A stretch of DNA of 13,771 nucleotides from Desulfobacterales bacterium C00003106 (lineage in GTDB: Bacteria; Desulfobacterota; Desulfobacteria; Desulfobacterales; C00003106): contig MAXM01000175.1 in assembly GCA_001751015.1 (NCBI GenBank), forward strand, positions 1 through 13,771, given 5' to 3'. Under the pieces are notes generated by a model. The model saw only the letters and a program-made list of their open reading frames with translations. It made no database searches and was not told the origin of the DNA. Shown piece after piece: positions 1 through 6,712 of the stretch. Within the stretch, counting starts at the first letter, position 1. Each line of letters opens with the position of its first letter. The position numbers and the translations under genes are program-made.

Positions 1-211
1 ATCTAAAGGTCTATATAACGAAGATCATGATGGAAATGATTGGCAGACCTGCCATAAATGTCGGGAATCTATCGACACGGAAATGTACGTTTGGTATGGC
101 ACAAATGAGTACAATTTTGAGAAATTAAAGGATATTCCTTCATGTGAACCGACTATATGCGCCAAGTGCAAACCCAACTTGACTTTGCTCTATCTTCCGA
201 CGTATAATTAA
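1..211 (+). CDS. 3' end of a small zinc-ribbon-like protein (partial)
   Basis: An open frame (codons starting at position 2) enters from the window edge and stops at TAA 209-211, giving 69 visible residues. It contains two CxxC pairs, TCHKC early and ICAKC near the end, plus one extra Cys (PSCEP), separated by a Tyr/Trp-rich stretch (MYVWYGTNEY). Paired CxxC knuckles suggest a zinc ribbon, perhaps a small nucleic-acid-binding or structural protein; this is inference from cysteine spacing only. I do not recognise the family. The only in-frame ATG inside the window (92) lies after the first CxxC, so the start is probably upstream of the window. A long inverted-repeat element begins two bases after the stop. 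Positions 6-18 also match the end of the 7997-8120 element, so this frame could begin within or next to another copy of it. Confidence 0.5.
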   Translation, partial: SKGLYNEDHDGNDWQTCHKCRESIDTEMYVWYGTNEYNFEKLKDIPSCEPTICAKCKPNLTLLYLPTYN

Positions 212-212
212 A

Positions 213-388
213 AACGGGGACGGAATAACTTTACCAAGTAGGCGCACATATTTGGGTCAAATTTGTTCGATCTCAAATCACAAAAATTGATGGAATAGCA
301 AGCTATTTTGAGGTTTTTGGGATTTGAGATCGGGCAAAGGTGGCCTGAAGCTGTGATGCATAGTTGCGGAAGTTATTTCGTCCCCGTT
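213..388. repeat. 176-bp nested inverted-repeat element (MITE/REPIN-like)
   Basis: The outer arms 213-231 and 370-388 are inverted copies of a 19-mer (AACGGGGACGAAATAACTT type) with 18 of 19 matches. A second inverted pair lies inside: 262-286 against 314-338, with 22 of 25 matches and a core of GATCTCAAATC. The centre carries AATAGC-AA-GCTATT. The whole unit can fold into one long interrupted hairpin. It fills most of the 252 bp between the zinc-ribbon-like gene and the cyclase and has no credible ORF. A third copy of the outer arm lies at 13275-13297. The structure fits a non-autonomous mobile repeat, either MITE-like or an inverted REP pair. It may also end transcription of the upstream gene, although there is no clean T-run. 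No transposase is in the window. Confidence 0.7.
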
Positions 389-463
389 CCTTAAATATAT
401 TAGCTGTTGATTATTTTGCAGGAAGTCTCTCCTGACCATCTCTCTGCTTCGCACAGATCTCAC

Positions 464-2719
464 ATGAAAAAAGTTCTCAAGTCTCTTTTCGGAATCAACG
501 CGGCTACGGTCACAACCGGCACCATTTTGTTAGGACTCGCAGCATACCTCGCGGGCATCCCTTTTTTGGATCTCATGGAGTTAAAGACTGTTGATTTGAG
601 ATTTGTCTCACGCGGCGACCTTGAGCCCGGACATGAAATCATACTGGCTGTGGTCGACGACAAGAGCATCGAGAAAGAAGGAAAATGGCCATGGCCAAGG
701 GCGAGGCTGGCTGATCTGGTCGATACGCTTTCTGAGAGCGGGGCCAAGGTCATAGGATTTGACATAGGTTTTTGGGAACCGGATGAAAACAACACGCTCA
801 AGACAATACGCCGCATAGAAGACAAAATCAAGGCGCTTGGCATAGAAAATACGGACCTCGCGGATTTTCTTCATGAGTCAGAAGCTGTGGCTGACAACGA
901 CCGTCTGCTTGCAGATGCAATTGGCCGGTCGCAGGCCGGAGTTGTGTTGGGGTACTTCTTCCATATCATTGGAGAGAACCGGGAGAATGTTGACGAGGAA
1001 AAGATCCGTCAGGAATTGAAGCTCATATCAAAAGCAAGATATCACATGGTCAGGTATACCTCCAAAGAGGCGCAGCATTCGTCTGTATATACAGCCTTAA
1101 TGCCGAGGTCCAACATCCGCCTGATCTCATCCGCCACGCCGGATGCCGGATATTTCAACATGTTCCCTGACAGAGACGGTGTGATCCGGTGGACCCCTAT
1201 GGTTATCGAGTGCCAGGGGAAACTCTTCGCACCCCTCTCCTTTCAGATAGTCCGCGCTTTCATGGGCGGGCCTCCCCTTTCCGTAAAAATAGCAGACTAC
1301 GGGATCGAACAATTGCAGGTCGGGCGTTTGACAGTGCCGGTTGCTGAAGATGGAAGCCTCATGATCAATTACAGGGGGAAGGCCGGGACATTCCCTCACA
1401 TTTCAGTATCAGATATCCTTGAACAGAAAGTCCCTTCGAAAACCTTCAAGGACAAGATCGTTATTGTTGGGGCCACCGCCACAGGAATCTATGACCTCAG
1501 AGTCACGCCGTTTTCGAGTGTGTATCCGGGTCTGGAGATCCACGCCAATGTCGTTGACAACATGCTGCATCAAAACTTCCTCCACCGGCCCAACTGGGCC
1601 GGTCTCTTTGACATGGCAGCCATTATTCTGCTGGGCGCATCCCTTGGCATAATCCTGGCGAAAGCCCGCCCGTTTACGGGGATTTTCACATCAGTCGCGC
1701 TTTTCATCTTCTATGTCTGGCTCTGTCGCTATCTTTTTATATCTAGGGGTGCGGTGCTCAATCTGACTTATCCATGCCTGGTATTGATCGCAGTATATGT
1801 TAACATGACTATATTCAAATATGTAACCGAAGAACGGCAGAAAAAATGGATAAGAAATGCGTTCAGTTATTATCTCTCTCCTTCGGTAGTAACGGACATT
1901 GTCAAAGAGCCGGACAGGCTGAAACTCGGGGGGGCAAAGAAGGAGCTTTCAGTTCTTTTCTCTGATATCAGGGGCTTTACGACTATTTCGGAGGGACTAA
2001 CGCCGGAAGAGCTGGTCCATTTTATGAACGACTACCTCACAACCATGACCGATGTTCTGTTCGACTATAAAGCGCTGCTCGACAAGTATATCGGAGATGC
2101 CATCATGGCAGTCTTTGGAGCGCCGGTGCCCAACGAAAATCATGCGCAATGTGCCTGTCGGGCGGCCCTTGGAATGCTGGACGCCTTAGAGGACGTTCGA
2201 ATGCGCTGGAAATCACAAAAAATCCCGCATATCGATATCGGAATCGGGATCAATACCGGGCAAATGGTAGTAGGAAACATGGGATCTAAGCGCCGATTTG
2301 ACTATACGGTTATGGGAGACAGCGTAAACCTCGCTTCCCGTTTGGAGGGGACCAACAAGATATATGGAACAGGCATCATCATCAGTGAATTTACACTCGC
2401 CCATGTATCGCCGCTTTTCCTGTGCAGGGAACTTGATCTCGTGCGTGTCAAGGGAAAATCGGATACGGTCAGGATCTATGAGCTCATGGGAGAAGCTGAC
2501 GTCGCACAAGATATAGTTGACCTTGCAGGTCGCTTTACTCAAGGCCTGGAGGAATACAGAAGGCAGGAATGGGACAGAGCCGAGACACACTTTTCGAATG
2601 CGCTTAAGCTATCTCCTGATGATCGACCTTCACAATGCTATTACGACAGGTGCCGGACACTAAAAAAGAATCCGCCGGGAAACGACTGGGACGGCGTCTA
2701 TACGATGACAGGCAAGTAG
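464..2719 (+). CDS. CHASE2-domain class III adenylate cyclase, membrane-bound
   Basis: Predicted to make cAMP from ATP in response to a signal sensed outside the membrane. In order: an N-terminal membrane segment (about residues 12-35), a large extracytoplasmic CHASE2 sensor (about 36-375), three membrane segments (about 379-455), a class III cyclase domain (about 490-680) and a short TPR-like tail. The metal-binding aspartates are visible in FSDIRGFT (D501) and YIGDAIMAVFG (D545). Lys541 and the transition-state Asn622/Arg626 are also present. Thr615 sits where class IIIa enzymes have the purine-specifying Asp, so the domain looks like class IIIb (Lys/Thr). ATG 464 was chosen because the basic stretch MKKVLKSLFG and membrane segment follow it; a TTG at 407 is possible, and neither has a strong ribosome site. 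About 128 bp separate it from mlaE. Confidence 0.9.
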   Translation: MKKVLKSLFGINAATVTTGTILLGLAAYLAGIPFLDLMELKTVDLRFVSRGDLEPGHEIILAVVDDKSIEKEGKWPWPRARLADLVDTLSESGAKVIGFDIGFWEPDENNTLKTIRRIEDKIKALGIENTDLADFLHESEAVADNDRLLADAIGRSQAGVVLGYFFHIIGENRENVDEEKIRQELKLISKARYHMVRYTSKEAQHSSVYTALMPRSNIRLISSATPDAGYFNMFPDRDGVIRWTPMVIECQGKLFAPLSFQIVRAFMGGPPLSVKIADYGIEQLQVGRLTVPVAEDGSLMINYRGKAGTFPHISVSDILEQKVPSKTFKDKIVIVGATATGIYDLRVTPFSSVYPGLEIHANVVDNMLHQNFLHRPNWAGLFDMAAIILLGASLGIILAKARPFTGIFTSVALFIFYVWLCRYLFISRGAVLNLTYPCLVLIAVYVNMTIFKYVTEERQKKWIRNAFSYYLSPSVVTDIVKEPDRLKLGGAKKELSVLFSDIRGFTTISEGLTPEELVHFMNDYLTTMTDVLFDYKALLDKYIGDAIMAVFGAPVPNENHAQCACRAALGMLDALEDVRMRWKSQKIPHIDIGIGINTGQMVVGNMGSKRRFDYTVMGDSVNLASRLEGTNKIYGTGIIISEFTLAHVSPLFLCRELDLVRVKGKSDTVRIYELMGEADVAQDIVDLAGRFTQGLEEYRRQEWDRAETHFSNALKLSPDDRPSQCYYDRCRTLKKNPPGNDWDGVYTMTGK

Positions 2720-2847
2720 TCGTTTTTCCCGGCCCTGTAAGGAAAAACCGATTCCGGCATTACAGGATATCTCATCCTGCAGATATTGGCGAAACGGTCA
2801 GTGGCTTGCGGAAAGCGAGCCCTAAGATCTATCGAAGAAAGAGTCTA

Positions 2848-3627
2848 ATGAGTACTATAATAAAACTATTTGAATTCATAGGCCGTATGGTCGTCAACTC
2901 AATCGAGGCTCTGGGCCGGATCATGATCTTCTTTCTCAGCGCTGTGAGATGGATGTTTAGTCGTCCGTTCAGGATAGGAAACCTCTTCAAACAGATGGAA
3001 TTTGTCGGTGTGAATTCGCTCTTTGTAGTAGCTCTGACCGGGACATTCACCGGTATGGTCTTAGCGCTCCAGACCTATCACGGCTTTCGTCTCTTTAGTG
3101 CGGAAAGTCTCGTTGGCGCAACCGTTGCCCTTTCTATGACAAGAGAACTCGGACCCGTACTGACCGCCTTGATGATAACGGGTCGGGCGGGTTCCGCCAT
3201 GGCAGCCGAACTCGGCACCATGCGGGTCACGGAACAGATTGACGCGCTTTACACCATGGCGACAAATCCGATTCACTATCTCGTTGTTCCGCGTGTGGTC
3301 GCCGGAGTGCTGATGACACCAATCCTCACGGCAATATCTGATTTCCTCGGGATTGTGGGAGGCTATTTCGTCGGAGTGGGACTCCTTGGCATCAATTCGG
3401 GCGTCTACGTAAAAAAAATGATTGACATTGTCGATTTAGAAGATATTTTTGACGGCTTGATAAAGGCCGCATGTTTTGGCTTGATTCTATCTGTCATAGG
3501 ATGTTACAAGGGATTTTACGCCGGTGGGGGAGCAGAAGGTGTGGGCCGCGCTACTACGGAAGCAGTTGTATTGGCTTCCGTCTCCATACTCATCAGCGAC
3601 TATTTTTTGACTGCGGCCATGTTTTGA
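2848..3627 (+). CDS. mlaE: MlaE-family ABC transporter permease (phospholipid/MCE type)
   Basis: Inner-membrane permease of the MlaFEDB/MCE-type lipid transport systems, which move phospholipids between inner and outer membranes in diderm bacteria. The product is 259 residues, the usual size, with about five hydrophobic segments. It has the family's conserved cytoplasmic loop MTRELGPVLTALMITGRAGS...ELGTMRVTEQIDAL (from about residue 97). The start ATG 2848 is preceded by GAAAGAG and matches the typical MlaE N-terminus; the same frame is open back to 2635, but that part overlaps the cyclase and looks non-coding. The partners normally encoded beside it, the MlaF ATPase and the MlaD MCE protein, are absent here; greA follows 25 bp downstream. 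It must either work with subunits encoded elsewhere or be a stand-alone paralogue. Confidence 0.9.
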   Translation: MSTIIKLFEFIGRMVVNSIEALGRIMIFFLSAVRWMFSRPFRIGNLFKQMEFVGVNSLFVVALTGTFTGMVLALQTYHGFRLFSAESLVGATVALSMTRELGPVLTALMITGRAGSAMAAELGTMRVTEQIDALYTMATNPIHYLVVPRVVAGVLMTPILTAISDFLGIVGGYFVGVGLLGINSGVYVKKMIDIVDLEDIFDGLIKAACFGLILSVIGCYKGFYAGGGAEGVGRATTEAVVLASVSILISDYFLTAAMF

Positions 3628-3652
3628 TACAGAACACGAAGAGGAAAAGGAC

Positions 3653-4129
3653 ATGGATCGAATACCAATGACTAAGGACGGTTATGAGGCCTTGAACCGT
3701 GAGTTAGAACAATTAACCTCCGTAGAACGCCCACAAAACATAAAGGCCATTGAAGAGGCCAGGGCCCACGGAGACCTGTCGGAAAACGCGGAGTTTGAAG
3801 CGGCAAAGGATCGACAGGGCTTTATCCATGCCAGAATAAATGAATTGAGTTCAAAGATCGCCCTGGCTGAGATTATCGATACCAAAAACCTTGATACAAC
3901 GCGAGCCGTCTTCGGGTGCGTTCTCCTTTTGGAGAACGTGGACACGGAACAACAGGTCCGTTATCAATTGGTTGGACCGGACGAATCCGATGTCAAGAAA
4001 GGACGGATATCCATCATGTCTCCCCTTGGGAGGGCAATAATCGGCAAGGAAGCGGGTGAAGAGATAGTCGTACAGACGCCTGTCGGAAAGCGTTGTTATG
4101 AGCTGATTGATATATCGTGCCCTGCATAG
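3653..4129 (+). CDS. greA: Transcription elongation factor GreA
   Basis: GreA enters the secondary channel of RNA polymerase and stimulates cleavage of backtracked transcripts. The product is 158 residues, the standard length. The N-terminal coiled coil carries the diagnostic tip motif ARAHGDLSENAEFEAAKD, whose acidic residues position the catalytic metal. The C-terminal FKBP-like domain has YQLVGPDESDVKKGRISIMSPLGRAI and ends ...GEEIVVQTPVGKRCYELIDI. Start ATG 3653 gives the familiar MDRIPMTKDGYEAL beginning and follows GAGGAAAAGG; ATG 3668 is an unlikely alternative. Only 25 bp separate it from mlaE, so the two are probably co-transcribed. No clear terminator hairpin follows. Confidence 0.96.
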   Translation: MDRIPMTKDGYEALNRELEQLTSVERPQNIKAIEEARAHGDLSENAEFEAAKDRQGFIHARINELSSKIALAEIIDTKNLDTTRAVFGCVLLLENVDTEQQVRYQLVGPDESDVKKGRISIMSPLGRAIIGKEAGEEIVVQTPVGKRCYELIDISCPA

Positions 4130-4209
4130 CGCCTGAACTAAACCTATTTAACTCATTGTTTTACCAACAGATTGATGTCATTTTCGCAAAGGGAAGGTTT
4201 CGGCTTTTC

Positions 4210-4222
4210 TGAAGGTCTATAG
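4210..4222 (+). repeat. Solo copy of a MITE terminal sequence
   Basis: TGAAGGTCTATAG here is identical to positions 8109-8121, the right end of the MITE-like element. No matching opposite arm or element core is visible around it. It may be a decayed end or a shared regulatory word. Confidence 0.35.
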
Positions 4223-4286
4223 TGCGATAGTCATATCTGCGAACGCTATTAAACAGGACCCGTGATTCGCACTTTCTGTTTATTTA

Positions 4287-4316
4287 TTGACAAAATGAAC
4301 TGAAGTGTAGTAATCT
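4287..4316 (+). promoter_or_regulatory. Candidate sigma-70-type promoter for rpoZ
   Basis: A perfect -35 box TTGACA (4287-4292) is followed after 18 bases by TAATCT (4311-4316), an imperfect -10 box; TATAAG a few bases later is an alternative. Transcription would begin near 4323, leaving a leader of about 85 bases before the rpoZ GTG. It is the best promoter-like match in this gap, but the -10 is weak. Confidence 0.35.
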
Positions 4317-4408
4317 ATAAGTTTTTTCGCCCTTGTAATACTTTACTATTTTTGTGGAGCCTCTGCGCCTTGTGCGAAGTGGGCAGTGCGAAACTAAAGG
4401 AGATCGAA

Positions 4409-4654
4409 GTGGCGCGTATTACAGTGGAAGACTGTCTGGATCAGGTGACAAGCAGATTCCTGCTGGTTCACATGGCAGCGAGGAGAGTCAGGCAGTTAAG
4501 GGATGGAGCAGAACCGCTGGTCAATGCACCAAAGAACGAATACACGGTCGTGGCATTGCGGGAAATTGCGGCAGGAAAAATCGTTGTTGCCCCCAAAGAG
4601 CCTGATGTTGATCTCCCCGAAGAGACAGATATGGAGGAGGAGACGGCTTCCTGA
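4409..4654 (+). CDS. rpoZ: RNA polymerase omega subunit
   Basis: The omega subunit helps assemble RNA polymerase by latching the beta-prime subunit. The product is 81 residues. It begins ARITVEDCLDQVTSRFLLVHMAARRVRQL and continues with ...NEYTVVALREIAAGKI, both matching the conserved N-terminal omega fold, then has an acidic tail (DLPEETDMEEE). The GTG at 4409 is preferred because AAAGGAG (4396-4402) lies six bases before it and the protein then starts at the conserved motif; an in-frame extension upstream to 4352 has no ribosome site. Omega is often near other information-processing genes; here it sits between greA and ttcA. Confidence 0.93.
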   Translation: MARITVEDCLDQVTSRFLLVHMAARRVRQLRDGAEPLVNAPKNEYTVVALREIAAGKIVVAPKEPDVDLPEETDMEEETAS

Positions 4655-4683
4655 TCTTGACGCGCCCGTGCCCCGGCCCCGGG

Positions 4684-4702
4684 CAATACGTGCTTCGTAT
4701 TG
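4684..4702 (+). other. Short perfect hairpin downstream of rpoZ
   Basis: CAATACG (4684-4690) pairs perfectly with CGTATTG (4696-4702) around a five-base loop, 30 bp after the rpoZ stop and just after a GC-rich CCCCGGCCCCGGG run. There is no T-tract, so it is not a standard intrinsic terminator. It could protect the rpoZ mRNA 3' end or be a processing site. Confidence 0.35.
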
Positions 4703-4737
4703 TATCCTTCATGAAAGCTGATCTCGCCCCCTCGCTC

Positions 4738-4751
4738 TCCCCGCAAGGGGA
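4738..4751 (+). promoter_or_regulatory. GNRA-loop hairpin over the ttcA ribosome-binding region
   Basis: TCCCC-GCAA-GGGGA forms a five-pair stem capped by a GCAA tetraloop, ending nine bases before the ttcA ATG. Its 3' arm (GGGGA) is the most Shine-Dalgarno-like purine run near that start, so folding could limit ttcA translation. It may also be a remnant of the CCCTC..CCCCGCAAGGGG-type repeat common in GC-containing genomes. Confidence 0.35.
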
Positions 4752-4760
4752 ACGGGAAAG

Positions 4761-5519
4761 ATGTCTTACCGCTATCATAATAACAAAGCCTTATACCATT
4801 ACGCAGGCCAGGCTATACGAAGGCACAACATGATCCTGGAGGGGGATCGCATTGCGGTAGCCCTCTCAGGGGGAAAAGACAGCTTTACTCTCCTTACAGT
4901 GCTGGATGAACGTCGGCGATGGGTTCCCATTGATTATACACTGGTCGTCTTCCATGTTGACCTTGGCTTTCCCTCAAAAAACAAGGATATCATATCAACA
5001 TATTGCCGCGAAAGGGGATACCCGTTTCATTGCACACATACGGATTATGGTCTGCGGGCGCACAGTCCCGACAATCGCGAAAACCCATGTTTCCTCTGTG
5101 CATATCTGCGTAGAAAACGCTTGTTCGAGCTTGCCGCAGAGTGGAGATGTAACAAACTGGCTCTGGGCCACCACAAGGATGACATCATTGAAACCCTGTT
5201 TCTCAATATGTGCTATTCGGGAAAAATCAGCACAATGTCGCCCTCACAAACCTTTTTTGACGGCAAACTTACAGTGATACGTCCACTTGCATTTACTGAC
5301 AAGAAGCTCATAGCACGGTTTGCAAGAAAGAATAATCTTCCCGATCTCACCAACCCGTGTCCTTCCGCGCAGAACTCAAAACGAAATGAGATCAGGCAGA
5401 TGCTAAACAGGCTGTATCAAAGCAACAAGAAGATCAAGGGGAATATCTTTCACGCCATGCAACTTCTCGCTACCGATTTTCAGGGTCAAGACGCCCATAA
5501 CCTCAGCGCCTCCCGGTAG
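4761..5519 (+). CDS. ttcA: TtcA-family tRNA 2-thiocytidine synthetase (PP-loop ATPase)
   Basis: Predicted to adenylate and thiolate cytidine 32 of tRNA using an Fe-S cluster. The product is 252 residues, shorter than E. coli TtcA mainly at the ends. The PP-loop SGGKDS is at residues 36-41, the cluster cysteines CFLC at 110-113, the conserved GHHKDDIIETLFLNM from 136, and a third cluster cysteine in NPC (C200). These three cysteines match the TtcA pattern. TtuA-type enzymes with N-terminal zinc fingers are less likely because those fingers are missing. Start ATG 4761 has a weak purine-rich leader (GGGGAACGGGAAAG), part of which folds into a hairpin. The last 34 bp (5486-5519) overlap the 3' end of rsmI on the opposite strand. 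Confidence 0.9.
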   Translation: MSYRYHNNKALYHYAGQAIRRHNMILEGDRIAVALSGGKDSFTLLTVLDERRRWVPIDYTLVVFHVDLGFPSKNKDIISTYCRERGYPFHCTHTDYGLRAHSPDNRENPCFLCAYLRRKRLFELAAEWRCNKLALGHHKDDIIETLFLNMCYSGKISTMSPSQTFFDGKLTVIRPLAFTDKKLIARFARKNNLPDLTNPCPSAQNSKRNEIRQMLNRLYQSNKKIKGNIFHAMQLLATDFQGQDAHNLSASR

Positions 5520-6352
5520 ACCCTGCCGCGAGAAATCCCATGTTTCCCGGCAACGGTTCTTACCGCGTCTTTGACTGAGACACTGCCTTCCTTTGCCAGC
5601 CTTTCCAGTTCATCAACAACCAACTCATCTGATTTGAACTCTTTTTCCTTTCTCCCTTCAACAAGGAGAGTGCATTCCCCCCTTATCCGGTCGCGATCAG
5701 ACAGCGTTGCCAGAATCTCTGACAGGCTGCCACGAATAACCTCTTCGTGATATTTTGTAAGCTCCCGAGCCACAACGGCGCTTCGATCACCCACAACACT
5801 GACCAAGTCCGCCAGGGTTCTCAAAAGCCGATGGGGTGACTCATAAAAAATAAGCGTCATTCCCTTGCTTTTCAGTCCCTGCAGGACTTCGGTCCTTTTC
5901 TTTTTTTTTCTCGCAAGAAAGCCGACAAACAAGAACCTGTCCGAAGGCAACCCGGAAATACTAAGCGCAGCAACAGCAGCACACGCGCCCGGTACGGAAA
6001 CTACCCTGATCCCGCCTTCCTTTGCCTTGCCAATCAGAAAATAGCCGGGATCTGATATAGCCGGCGTCCCGGCATCAGTAACCAGCGCAATATCCCAATT
6101 CCCTTTCAGCTTCTCAATCAATTCCGGGGCACGGGACTCCTTGTTGTGGTCGTGGTATGAAACAAGCCGTGTGGATATTGCGTAATGGGAAAGAAGTTTC
6201 CGCGTGTGTCTCGTGTCTTCTGCGGCAATCAGATCTACTTCCCTTAAAATGCGCAACGCTCTCAATGTAATATCTTCGAGATTGCCGATGGGAGTGGCAA
6301 CAACAAATAGTCTCCCTTGTTTCTTTCCATTAGTAAGCAAGTTCAAAGGCAT
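5486..6352 (-). CDS. rsmI: 16S rRNA (cytidine1402-2'-O)-methyltransferase RsmI
   Basis: Methylates the ribose of C1402 in the decoding centre of 16S rRNA using S-adenosylmethionine. It belongs to the tetrapyrrole-methylase fold. Motifs seen: VVATPIGNLEDITLRAL near the N-terminus, AAEDTRHTRKLL, LVTDAGTPAISDPGY, VPGACAAVAALSISGLPSDRF and IFYESPHR, followed by the HTH-like C-terminal tail ending SRGRVYREALRL. From ATG 6352 it is 288 residues, close to the usual size. The frame could also start at TTG 6361. Neither start has a well-spaced ribosome site, which fits translational coupling, because the start lies inside the end of yraN (overlap 6330-6352). It is the last gene of a three-gene minus-strand run, and its 3' end overlaps ttcA tail-to-tail. 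Confidence 0.95.
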   Translation of the reverse strand: MPLNLLTNGKKQGRLFVVATPIGNLEDITLRALRILREVDLIAAEDTRHTRKLLSHYAISTRLVSYHDHNKESRAPELIEKLKGNWDIALVTDAGTPAISDPGYFLIGKAKEGGIRVVSVPGACAAVAALSISGLPSDRFLFVGFLARKKKKRTEVLQGLKSKGMTLIFYESPHRLLRTLADLVSVVGDRSAVVARELTKYHEEVIRGSLSEILATLSDRDRIRGECTLLVEGRKEKEFKSDELVVDELERLAKEGSVSVKDAVRTVAGKHGISRGRVYREALRLWAS

Positions 6353-6698
6353 TCCTGACAAGTTCGATCACGGGTTCATGCCCTCCGGTGTGAACCGCAA
6401 CCACGTCAAACCGCGCGGGAACCCGCATCTGTCCGGTCTTTTTCAAGTACTGGAGGGCGACCATCGACAATTTTCTCTTCTTCTTTGCCGTGACGGCGCC
6501 TTTGGGATCGCCAAACCGATCGCCGTGTCGCGTCTTGACTTCAATGAATATGAGCGCCCCATCTTCCCTGGCGATGATGTCTATCTCCCCAAGTTTTGAC
6601 CTGTAGTTCTGCGCTATGATCTTGTATCCCTTTTTCTTCAGATACAACACGGCCAGAGTCTCACCCTCTTTTCCGGCCACTATTCGTTTATCGCTCAT
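6330..6698 (-). CDS. yraN: YraN/UPF0102 family endonuclease-like protein
   Basis: A 122-residue member of UPF0102, a small family with a Holliday-junction-resolvase/PD-(D/E)xK-like fold whose role is unsettled. The core motif is present: LGEIDIIA (residues 36-43) and IFIEVKTR (50-57), the acidic residues and lysine expected for a metal-dependent nuclease site, followed by KKKRKLSMVALQYLK. Start ATG 6698 (MSDKRIVAGKEGE) is preferred because GGAG sits a few bases upstream; the frame is open to 6740, but that part overlaps the previous gene. The upstream stop is 14 bp away and rsmI begins within its end, so the three are likely one transcript. yraN beside rsmI is a common bacterial arrangement, which supports both calls. 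Confidence 0.92.
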   Translation of the reverse strand: MSDKRIVAGKEGETLAVLYLKKKGYKIIAQNYRSKLGEIDIIAREDGALIFIEVKTRHGDRFGDPKGAVTAKKKRKLSMVALQYLKKTGQMRVPARFDVVAVHTGGHEPVIELVRNAFELAY

Positions 6699-6712
6699 GC
6701 AACTCCAACATT

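Larger units (their letters stand above)
4130..4408. other. Intergenic region between greA and rpoZ
   Basis: This stretch of about 280 bp is AT-rich with no convincing coding frame. It contains a 13-base copy of the end of the 7997-8120 element (4210-4222), a probable promoter at 4287-4316, and a 7-base inverted repeat (AGTGCGA 4221-4227 with TCGCACT 4267-4273) across a 39-base loop, which may be chance. I see no strong terminator for greA. Confidence 0.5.

Noticed and set aside
213..388. CRISPR array or tRNA/attachment site
   Set aside because: Repeats are inverted rather than direct and unspaced; no tRNA-like fold, integrase or cas gene is present.
278..463. Minus-strand 61-codon frame
   Set aside because: It lies across the inverted-repeat element, has no ribosome site and resembles nothing; treated as chance.
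2722..2748. Hairpin GTTTTTCC / GGAAAAAC just after the cyclase stop as a terminator
   Set aside because: The stem is AT-rich, the 11-base loop is large and no T-run follows; it does not look like an intrinsic terminator.
2635..2847. N-terminal extension of MlaE by 71 residues
   Set aside because: It overlaps the end of the cyclase, is unlike MlaE N-termini and has no ribosome site; ATG 2848 fits the family.
4221..4273. AGTGCGA/TCGCACT inverted repeat as a riboswitch or terminator
   Set aside because: Only seven pairs across a 39-base loop, with no supporting helices and no known riboswitch motif.
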